A stretch of 64,000 nucleotides of DNA from DASZQL01 sp964391865. Lineage in GTDB: Bacteria > Planctomycetota > Phycisphaerae > Phycisphaerales > UBA1924. Position numbers and translations under genes: made by a program. Shown here one piece after another: positions 57,385 through 64,000 of the stretch. The notes beneath the pieces are model-generated. The model saw nothing but the letters and a program-made list of their open reading frames with translations. It searched no databases and was not told the DNA's origin. Position 1 is the stretch's first letter. Each line of letters begins with the position of its first letter. The stretch covers positions 434,001 through 498,000 of the forward strand of contig CAYMNQ010000003.1 in the NCBI GenBank assembly GCA_964391865.1, written 5' to 3'.

Positions 57385-58515
57385 TCAGGGCTTGGTCGGG
57401 CGCGTGTAACCCGACTTCTCAAGCACGGTACCGTCAAGAGTGTCGGTCAGATTCTCATCGTCCAAATTTGGAATGAAGGCCCCTTGGCCATATAACTCAA
57501 TTTCTTCATCGCTAAGTTTTTCACCGCGCGCAAGCTTTGCTTCAATTTCTTTGAGCCTTTCCAAAAGTTCATAAGCCCCTAATGCCAACGTTGCGAAATT
57601 ACCGGTCTTTGCCACATCGAAATCAACAGGAGCGTTGTGATCTCGTTCTTTAGTTCCAAGCAGAGGATGCGCGCTTGCGACATGCAGGGCTGAAATGATT
57701 CCCTTGCCAGAAGCCGAACGAGTAAAAATAGGCGAACCCGAGCCCTCCGCAATGTCACAATCATGCGACACAGAAGAAGATTTCTTTGCAGGATCATTAT
57801 TGTCGTAGTGTACACTTCGGAATCTGCAGTGTGTAGCTTTACCATCGGTCACGACGGCGCGAAACTCATAGGGAACACCGCCATTTTTCTCTTGGCCTTT
57901 GGGCAAGGGTGAAAAACTTGCAACATTGTAACTCTTGTCACTGACCTTAGCTTGGTTACGAAGATCTGCTTGGGCACTGGGGTGCTCAAGGTCCATCCAA
58001 CCTAAGCGCTCACCCACATGTTCTTCGCCTTTAGCGTCGTTTACAAAACCTAAGGTGGCGATGGCCCAATCGACTCCGTTAGCGCCTGTGGTTTCGTTTT
58101 CCCCAATCTTCTGGCTAAAAAAAGTTTTAGGTCGCCAAACTCGCTCGACATAGGCACTCACGACTTCGCCAGTCTTTGCGTTCCAAAATCGCACAAGATG
58201 GGGGCGCCCTTGGGCGGAAAAACCATCACCACTGCCAGAAAAGCAATGTCCTGCGGTAAGAATTTTGTTCCTATCTACAAGTGTCGCCGTGCAGTCGCCC
58301 GAGACTGCACGCATAGCTCCCACTTGGGAAAAAGGAGGCTCCTTCGGAATGTTCTTTGAATCGAGTCTACTGTCCTCGCCAAATATGTTGCCAAGCCCCA
58401 TCGCCGCCAGCAGCGCCGGCACGTGCCCATACACAAGCTGCCCCTGCGCGGCATAGTTCGCAAACGCGAACGCCGCGAAGCACAGCGCGATCACGCTCAT
58501 GAATCGGGTTCTCAT
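57385..58515 (-). CDS. Low-GC trypsin-like serine protease, likely horizontally acquired
   Basis: This 376-residue protein starts at the ATG at 58515 (or 58500). An N-terminal signal/anchor FMSVIALCFAAFAFANYAA precedes the protease domain. The triad is His in KILTAGHCFSG, Asp in GVDWAIATLG and Ser in CDIAEGSGSPIF, where the usual GDSGGP reads GSGSP. The stretch from about 57470 to 58370 is far lower in GC than its neighbours; three 60-base lines counted by hand give 38-45%. The first ~45 codons and the upstream DNA are GC-rich like the rest of the window, so the gene looks chimeric. It is bracketed by 51-bp direct repeats. Confidence 0.85.
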   Translation of the reverse strand: MRTRFMSVIALCFAAFAFANYAAQGQLVYGHVPALLAAMGLGNIFGEDSRLDSKNIPKEPPFSQVGAMRAVSGDCTATLVDRNKILTAGHCFSGSGDGFSAQGRPHLVRFWNAKTGEVVSAYVERVWRPKTFFSQKIGENETTGANGVDWAIATLGFVNDAKGEEHVGERLGWMDLEHPSAQADLRNQAKVSDKSYNVASFSPLPKGQEKNGGVPYEFRAVVTDGKATHCRFRSVHYDNNDPAKKSSSVSHDCDIAEGSGSPIFTRSASGKGIISALHVASAHPLLGTKERDHNAPVDFDVAKTGNFATLALGAYELLERLKEIEAKLARGEKLSDEEIELYGQGAFIPNLDDENLTDTLDGTVLEKSGYTRPTKP

Positions 58516-58667
58516 GGCTCGAACGACTCCGACCGCAGAAATCAAGGGCATTACTGCGCCCGGACCAAAGAGGACATGCCGTCCCCAAGCGCGCAAAAAC
58601 AACCCAAGCAGAATACCGCTCAACCCCGACACCGCCACCAAAAGCCGTCAGAAACCCCCCGCGCGGC

Positions 58668-58718
58668 TCACCCTCTCGGCGGCGGCGCAAACCGCCGAGG
58701 ACGATCGCCCCCCGGCCC
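58668..58718. repeat. 51-bp direct repeat, right copy, at the 3' end of the RNase Z-like gene
   Basis: This copy contains the stop codon (58668-58670) and last codons of the hydrolase gene (DRPRRFAPPPRG), so the left copy is a duplicate of that gene's end or both belong to a dispersed repeat. Confidence 0.8.
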
Positions 58719-59843
58719 GCCCGGTCCGCCAGCGCCGGGTCCACCCGGTCCACCAGACGGCCCATCCCGCGGCGGCCCGCTCCGCGGCGGTCCACCAAAA
58801 CCACGCCCCCCGCCTCCCCCGCCCGGCGGTCCACCCCGACCCCCGCCCGGAGGCCCACCCCGCGGCGGGCCGAAGCCCCGACCCGGCGGGCGCTGGCCCG
58901 GCGGGATCGGCGGCGGCGCGCCCGTCCGCTCTGCTTCGATGCACTCGGCTTCGTACGCCTGCTTCTCGTACCGCATCGAGTTGTTGCGGTGGTCCATCAG
59001 GAACTCCACCTTGTCGGCGAGCTCGTACTTCAGCTTCGTGCGCAGGTGCTTCTTCGCTTCGATCACGTTCGAGCGGCGCGACAGGTGCGTCAGCACCAGC
59101 TTCTGGCACTCCAGCACGCGCAGCCACTCCGCGATGTCATCAAGGTGCATGTGCTTGCCGACCTTCGCCCGCTCCTTGTGGTCCGGCTCCGTGAAGGTGC
59201 ACTCGCAGATCACGATCTGCGCCTTCCGCACGTCCTCGCGGATCAGCGGCGGGCCGGGCTGCGTGTCGCCCAAATACGCCACCAGCGGCACCTCAAGGAT
59301 GCGCGTGATATCGACGCCCTTGTCCTTCAGCTCGCGCAGCTTTTCCTGCGGCAACTCGTAGTACTCGGGCTTCAGCTTGCTCCGCCGCTCGAAGATGACG
59401 TACCCCGCTGACGGGCAGGTGTGCTCGACCTCGAACATGCGGAGGAAGATGTTGTTCTTGATCTCGTACGTCTGGTCGGTTTCCATCTCGACCAGCTCGA
59501 AGGGCGTGCGCTGCTGCTCGAGGTCGACGTACCCCTCCATCATCCGCCGGATGGCGGGGGCGATAGTCTTCGGCGCCGCGATCACGCCCGGGCCCATGCC
59601 CTGGAAGTGCCGCTGCGAGCAGTAGTACGCCAGCCCGCCGATGTGGTCCATGTGCCCGTGGCTGATCGCGGCGATCTTGCTCGACAAGACCGCGCGCGGG
59701 CACACGCCCATGTCGAAGCACACATCAAGCTCCGGCACCTGCACGCACGTCGCCTCGCCGGCGATGCTCGTGCCCTGCACGCGGAAGGGCGGGATGAACA
59801 GGAACCCGAGATTGCCCTCCTTGGGCGGGGGCTTGGGGATCAT
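58668..59843 (-). CDS. RNase Z-like metallo-beta-lactamase-fold hydrolase with RGG-rich tail
   Basis: This 391-residue protein starts at the ATG at 59843 behind GGAGG. Its metallo-beta-lactamase core has the metal motif ISHGHMDHIGG (HxHxDH), later ligands in VEHTCPSAGYV and LTHLSRRS, and a CECTF segment. These match the tRNase Z branch, which trims tRNA 3' ends. From about residue 310 the protein becomes a Gly/Pro/Arg-rich tail with many RGG/GGRGG units (PPGRGFGPPRGGPPGGGRGG). Such tails bind RNA in other proteins, and this one is unusual for RNase Z. Its last codons lie in a 51-bp repeat. Confidence 0.85.
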   Translation of the reverse strand: MIPKPPPKEGNLGFLFIPPFRVQGTSIAGEATCVQVPELDVCFDMGVCPRAVLSSKIAAISHGHMDHIGGLAYYCSQRHFQGMGPGVIAAPKTIAPAIRRMMEGYVDLEQQRTPFELVEMETDQTYEIKNNIFLRMFEVEHTCPSAGYVIFERRSKLKPEYYELPQEKLRELKDKGVDITRILEVPLVAYLGDTQPGPPLIREDVRKAQIVICECTFTEPDHKERAKVGKHMHLDDIAEWLRVLECQKLVLTHLSRRSNVIEAKKHLRTKLKYELADKVEFLMDHRNNSMRYEKQAYEAECIEAERTGAPPPIPPGQRPPGRGFGPPRGGPPGGGRGGPPGGGGGGRGFGGPPRSGPPRDGPSGGPGGPGAGGPGGPGGDRPRRFAPPPRG

Positions 59844-60109
59844 CGGCAACCTCCACGGACCGGATGTTCTCCGGGCCTGGCTGAAACGACTCTCACGCGG
59901 AACGCCAGACTGTCGCCCTTCATCCTACCCTCTTCAAGCCCCGCCGTGGCGATGATCCTGACAATCACACCCCTCTTTGACGATTTCCCGCCCCTCCGGG
60001 GTAGCCGAGGGCGGTCCCATTGCCGACAATCACCCGTGGGATTCGACCATCAGTCGTCCTCCCGCCCGCCCGCCCCAACCACGCCCCGCCGGCGCGGTAG
60101 GAGTATCTG

Positions 60110-63100
60110 GTGACGCACGCCCCCGAAGACACGCATAGCCCCCGCGAAACCCACGGCGAGTTGGTCGCGCCCATCGTCCGCGCGCTCCGCTCCATCCGCG
60201 CGCGGGCCCGCACCATTCTGGTCGGTGCGCGGGCCGCCAAGATCATCGCCGTCACGCTCTTCATCGTCATCGCCGCCGGGCTCGTGGATTCGGTGTTGCG
60301 CACGCCCGGCTGGCTGCGCATCGTGCTGTGGCTCATCGGTCTCGGTGCGCTGATCGTGGGTTCATGGCGGCTGCTGCGCCCGGCGCTTGCGTTCAAACCC
60401 TCGCTCACCGAGATCGCGCTGCGCCTTGAGCGCGCGCGCCCGGAGTTGAAGGGCACGCTCGCCAGCGCGCTCGACTTCTCCAAGACCGGCGGGCCGACCG
60501 CGGCGGAGCACCCGATGACCCGCGCGCTGGAAGCGCACGTGGTCACCGCCGCCGCCCGCGCCTGGCAATCCACCGGGCGCGAGGTGCTGGATGATTCGCT
60601 CCGAACGGTGCGCCTGCGCCGCGGGCTGGCGTACATCGCCGCGGGCCTCGCCGCCGCCGCCGGTTTGTATTTCGCATCGCCCGCCATGTGGACGATCGGC
60701 GCGCAGCGAGTGCTCCTGCCTTGGACCGGCGCGCAGTGGCCCAAGCGCACCGGCGTCTACGACCTGACGAGCACGAACGTCCACCCGCTCGGCGCCGCCC
60801 TCCCGCTCCAGGCGGCGGTGAAGCTGCGCCGGGGCGAGCCGAACGACAAGACCTACGCCGCCGTCCGCTACCGCACCATCACGCGCGACGCGGCGGGCGA
60901 GCGCGCCGGGCCCGAGCGGCGCGAACTGCTCACCTGGCAGAACCGCGAAGCGGAAGCGCCCACCGAACCCGGCGAGCCCATCCGTCGCGGACAGCTCTTC
61001 GAGCGCCTCATCGAACCCGCCGGCAGCGCCGTCGAGTACCGCTTCGAAACCGATGACGACCAGACCGACTGGCGCCGCGTCGAACTCGTCGAGCCGCCCA
61101 GAGTCATCGAAGCCCGCGCGACCATCACGCCGCCGGAATACGCCAGAGCAATCTCAAATCTCAAATCTCAAATATCAAATGAAGCATCGCCGGAGCGCGC
61201 GGGCGGCGTCGATACGTCGCGTGAGTCTCATGGGTCTGATACTCCCAACGATCCCGCCGCCGACGACGGCATCATCCACGCCGATCTCGGCCCCGGCACC
61301 GACGACCGCGCGCTCGCCCCGGCGGCGCTCGAAGGCTCGCTCGTCGAACTCTCGATCACGCTGAACAAGCCCGTCGAGCCGCCGACGGAACTCATCGAAG
61401 CCATCCGCGCCAGCGAAGCCGCCGAAGCGGGCACGCCGGTCCGCCTCGAACAGCGCGCCGAGCGATGGACCATCTCATGGACGCTGCGCCAGAGCGCCCG
61501 CCTGCCCATGCGCCTCATCGACGAGCACGGCATCGAATCGCCCGACGAAGCCGCCTACCGCTTCGAAGCCGCCGCCGACCGCCCCGCCAGCGCGACCATC
61601 ACCGAGCCGTCGAGCGACCGCACGGTGCTGCCGACCGCGAGGGTGCGCGTCGTCGCCGAGGGGCGCGATGATGTGGGTTTGTCGAACGTGTCGCTCGAGC
61701 GCGCGCACTGGACGCCCGCCGCGCGCCCCGGCAGCCAGCCCAGCGGGCCCGGCGGCGCGATGGAGCCGTCCGGCGAACCATCGCTCGCGGCCACGCAAGA
61801 CATCGCCGGCGATCGCACCGCAGCCGTCGAGACCACCCTCGAACTCAGCACCCTCGACCTCAAGCCCGGCGACGAGCTGCGCCTCACCGCGCTGGCGCGC
61901 GACCTCTTCGCTTTCGAAGGAAAGTCACGCGACGCCACCCGTTCCGCCCCGCGACTGCTCCGCATCATCAGCGAAGAACAGTTCGTCGAGGAGCTCCGCA
62001 AGCAGCTCGCCGAGGTGCGCCAGTCCGCCATCCGCGTGGATGAGCAGCAGGAAAAACTCCGAGAGCGCACCGAACAGTCCGGCGCCGACCGGCAGAACCG
62101 GCGCGGGCAGGGGCAGATCAGCGAGCGCCTCGCGCGCACACGCGACGCGGTGCAGCGACTGATCCAACGCGCCGAAGAGAACAACCTCGCCGACGATGCG
62201 CTGCAGGACTTGCTCGGCGGCGCGAGCGAGGCGCTGACCAACGCCGGGCAGGCGTCGAGCCGAGCGGCGAAGGCGCTCGACGAAGCGGGCGAACGAGCCG
62301 CTCGTTCGCCACCGCGCGAAGAGAAGCCGCGAACACCGGGCGAATCGCCGAACACGCCGGACAGCGACTCGAAGCGCGATGGCGAATCGAATGAAACCCC
62401 CGCCGGCGAGCCATCATCAGACAGTCCATCGGACAAACCCAGCGGCTCGCCGCAGAGTGCCGAGAGCGGTCGGAGCGGCCAGAGCGGTCAGTCGGGTGAG
62501 TCTGGCCAATCAGGTCAATCGGGCCAGTCATCGCCGCAGCAGCCGCAGAAGCCGGGCGAATCGCCCACCAAGCCAAGCGAACCGCGAGCGGATGATGAGC
62601 GCGATGAGAAGTCAGAACCATCCGATGCCGCCGACCCCGCCGACGCCGTCCCGCTCGATGAGAAGTCGCGAGAGGAAGTCGCGCAGGCGCAGGAGCGCGT
62701 GAAAGAGGAACTCGGGCAGCTCATCGAAATGCTCGACCGCGGCGAGGACAATTGGGTCGTCAAGAACACCATCGAACGCCTCGCCCGCGAGCAGCGCGAA
62801 CTGCAGGAGCAGACCCGCCGCACCGGAGCGCGCACCGCCGGCCGCTCGCCCGAAGAACTCTCCCAGCAGGAGCGCAGCGAACTCCAGCAGATCGCCGAGA
62901 AACAGGAGCAGCTCGCCAACGCCGCCAAGCGCCTCGAACAGGACATGAAGCAGCGCGAGCAGGCGCTCCGCGAGAAGGACCCCGCCTCCGCCGCCGGGAT
63001 GGCCCAGGCGCGCCAGCGCCTTGAGCGCGAGCAGGTCGCCCAGCAGATGCAGAACGCCGGGCAGAGCGCCCAGCAGAACCAGACCTCCACCGCCCAGCAG

Positions 63101-64000
63101 CAGCAGCAGCAGGCCGCCCAGTCGCTCGAGCAGATGCTCCAGGACATGGAAGAAAGCCAGAAAGCCCGCGACGAGCAGCTCAAGCGCATGCTCGCGAGCA
63201 TCATCGAAACGATCGAAGGGCTCGTCCAGCAGCAGACGCAGGAACTCGCCCGCCTCGACGCCGCGGCGGAGAATCAGGCAGCCCTCCGCGCGCTCGATCA
63301 GGGCATGATCCGCATGAACCAGAACACGCTGGCGGCGGTGGACACCATCCGCGCCGCCGGACCCGAAGCCGCAGCGATCGGTTCGTTCGTCAGCCGCGCC
63401 GCCGACGCGCAGCAGCGCGCCATCCGCGAACTCCGCCCCGCCGCGGGCGATGACATCAAGCCCGCCGAGGTTCGCACGCACGAGAACCAGAGCCTCGAAT
63501 TCCTCAAACAGGCCCTCGCGAAAGCGCAGGAAAGCAAGGACGACGCCGAGGAGCGCGAGCAGCGCCGCAAGATGGCGGAACTGAAGCAGTTCTACCGGCA
63601 GATGCTCGAGCAACAGGTCGCGCTCCGCGCCGAGACCGAGCCGTTCACCAAAATCGCCGACCTCTCGCGCCGCGACCGCGTCCTCGTCCGCAAGCTGGGC
63701 GAGCGCCAAGCGGAGATCCGCGCGGAGATCAAAGCGCTCCTCGAAAAGACCAAGGAACTCACCGAAGCCAAGGTCTTCGAGCACGCGCACCAGTCGCTCG
63801 ATCGGCACCTCGACCGCGCCGTCGGTTCGCTCGCCGACGCCAAGCCCGCCGGCTCCCTCCGCCCGCAGGACCAAGCGATCGGCGTGCTCAAGGGCATCCT
63901 CGAAGCGCTCACCGACCCGAAGGACGACCAGAAGTTCAGCGAACAGCAGTCCGCCAGCAGCGGCGGCGGGGGCGGCGCGCAGGGTGAGCAGCCCCTCATC
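60110..64000 (+). CDS. Giant coiled-coil membrane protein, DUF4175-like, N-terminal 1297 codons (runs off window)
   Basis: The frame is open from a GTG at 60110 (behind TAGGAG) to the last base of the window. Two membrane helices lie at the N-terminus (IIAVTLFIVIAAGLVDSVL, IVLWLIGLGALIVGSWRLL) and a third near residue 180. A beta-rich region of about 600 residues follows. Then comes a low-complexity Ser/Gln/Gly/Glu stretch (SGQSGQSGESGQSGQ-like) and a long Gln/Glu/Arg coiled coil with poly-Gln (AQQQQQQAAQ). The layout matches large DUF4175-type proteins of planctomycetes and alphaproteobacteria. Residues about 348-358 (ISNLKSQISNE) are encoded by a heptamer array. Function unknown. Confidence 0.85.
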   Translation, partial: MTHAPEDTHSPRETHGELVAPIVRALRSIRARARTILVGARAAKIIAVTLFIVIAAGLVDSVLRTPGWLRIVLWLIGLGALIVGSWRLLRPALAFKPSLTEIALRLERARPELKGTLASALDFSKTGGPTAAEHPMTRALEAHVVTAAARAWQSTGREVLDDSLRTVRLRRGLAYIAAGLAAAAGLYFASPAMWTIGAQRVLLPWTGAQWPKRTGVYDLTSTNVHPLGAALPLQAAVKLRRGEPNDKTYAAVRYRTITRDAAGERAGPERRELLTWQNREAEAPTEPGEPIRRGQLFERLIEPAGSAVEYRFETDDDQTDWRRVELVEPPRVIEARATITPPEYARAISNLKSQISNEASPERAGGVDTSRESHGSDTPNDPAADDGIIHADLGPGTDDRALAPAALEGSLVELSITLNKPVEPPTELIEAIRASEAAEAGTPVRLEQRAERWTISWTLRQSARLPMRLIDEHGIESPDEAAYRFEAAADRPASATITEPSSDRTVLPTARVRVVAEGRDDVGLSNVSLERAHWTPAARPGSQPSGPGGAMEPSGEPSLAATQDIAGDRTAAVETTLELSTLDLKPGDELRLTALARDLFAFEGKSRDATRSAPRLLRIISEEQFVEELRKQLAEVRQSAIRVDEQQEKLRERTEQSGADRQNRRGQGQISERLARTRDAVQRLIQRAEENNLADDALQDLLGGASEALTNAGQASSRAAKALDEAGERAARSPPREEKPRTPGESPNTPDSDSKRDGESNETPAGEPSSDSPSDKPSGSPQSAESGRSGQSGQSGESGQSGQSGQSSPQQPQKPGESPTKPSEPRADDERDEKSEPSDAADPADAVPLDEKSREEVAQAQERVKEELGQLIEMLDRGEDNWVVKNTIERLAREQRELQEQTRRTGARTAGRSPEELSQQERSELQQIAEKQEQLANAAKRLEQDMKQREQALREKDPASAAGMAQARQRLEREQVAQQMQNAGQSAQQNQTSTAQQQQQQAAQSLEQMLQDMEESQKARDEQLKRMLASIIETIEGLVQQQTQELARLDAAAENQAALRALDQGMIRMNQNTLAAVDTIRAAGPEAAAIGSFVSRAADAQQRAIRELRPAAGDDIKPAEVRTHENQSLEFLKQALAKAQESKDDAEEREQRRKMAELKQFYRQMLEQQVALRAETEPFTKIADLSRRDRVLVRKLGERQAEIRAEIKALLEKTKELTEAKVFEHAHQSLDRHLDRAVGSLADAKPAGSLRPQDQAIGVLKGILEALTDPKDDQKFSEQQSASSGGGGGAQGEQPLI
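61151..61180. repeat. Heptamer array in frame inside the giant gene
   Basis: Four CTCAAAT-type units encode ISNLKSQISN, nearly the same peptide as that encoded by the array in the VWA gene at 15051-15092. Confidence 0.78.

Noticed and set aside
1..64000. Search for tRNA, rRNA, transposase and prophage genes
   Set aside because: No cloverleaf-like T-arm, rRNA core sequence, DDE transposase, integrase or phage structural motif was recognised by eye; a covariance-model scan would be decisive for RNAs.

Overview
The window is GC-rich bacterial DNA and reads as a planctomycete, most likely from the Phycisphaerae. The evidence is four secreted proteins that end in a short Pro-rich, hydrophobic, Arg-rich tail (PEP-CTERM-like), a TPR protein carrying two RNA polymerase alpha-CTD modules, BatA/VWA membrane proteins, zinc-ribbon membrane proteins and a pyrophosphate-driven ion pump. 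The taxonomic call is inference from gene content. I saw no rRNA, tRNA, CRISPR array, transposase or phage gene.

Layout. 1-5.7 kb: the N-terminal part of an SDR oxidoreductase, an Old Yellow Enzyme, a six-repeat PEP-CTERM-like protein, a MATE exporter and the TPR/alpha-CTD protein. 6.1-12.9 kb: a coiled-coil membrane protein with a BRCT-like end, a LpxL/HtrB-type acyltransferase, two small unknown proteins, and a lipoprotein paired with a trypsin-fold protease. 12.9-20 kb (minus strand): two VWA/BatA-type membrane proteins, a zinc-ribbon membrane protein and truA. 20.5-23.6 kb: a GT2 glycosyltransferase, a PEP-CTERM-like protein and an HDOD regulator.

23.8-30.4 kb (minus strand) is the most distinctive region. 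It is a tightly coupled operon of a 1211-residue DUF115 (Maf-type) fusion protein followed by neuA, neuB and neuC homologues, so it should make, activate and transfer a nonulosonic (sialic/legionaminic-type) acid. MotA/MotB-like stator genes lie 3 kb away, which fits flagellin glycosylation, although no flagellin gene is in the window.

30.6-48.3 kb: a GNAT acetyltransferase, a DUF2231 protein, a YhaM-type nuclease, motAB, a lamin-tail-like PEP-CTERM protein, a LON-domain protein, a lipoprotein, an aquaporin, a DUF58/TgpA-transglutaminase pair, a YcgR-like PilZ protein, a VOC protein, a DUF4097-like lipoprotein, an esterase and a DinB protein. 48.5-64 kb: a membrane pyrophosphatase, a PEP-CTERM-like protein, a DevBCA-like ABC exporter, a TlpA-like thioredoxin protein, a low-GC trypsin-like protease between 51-bp direct repeats, an RNase Z-like hydrolase with an RGG-rich tail, and the first 1297 codons of a giant DUF4175-like coiled-coil membrane protein.

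The non-coding DNA is unusual. At least a dozen sites hold degenerate tandem heptamers resembling the STRR repeats of cyanobacteria. Several run in frame into genes, including both adjacent VWA proteins just after the metal-binding loop. Families of long hairpin elements sit directly after stop codons.
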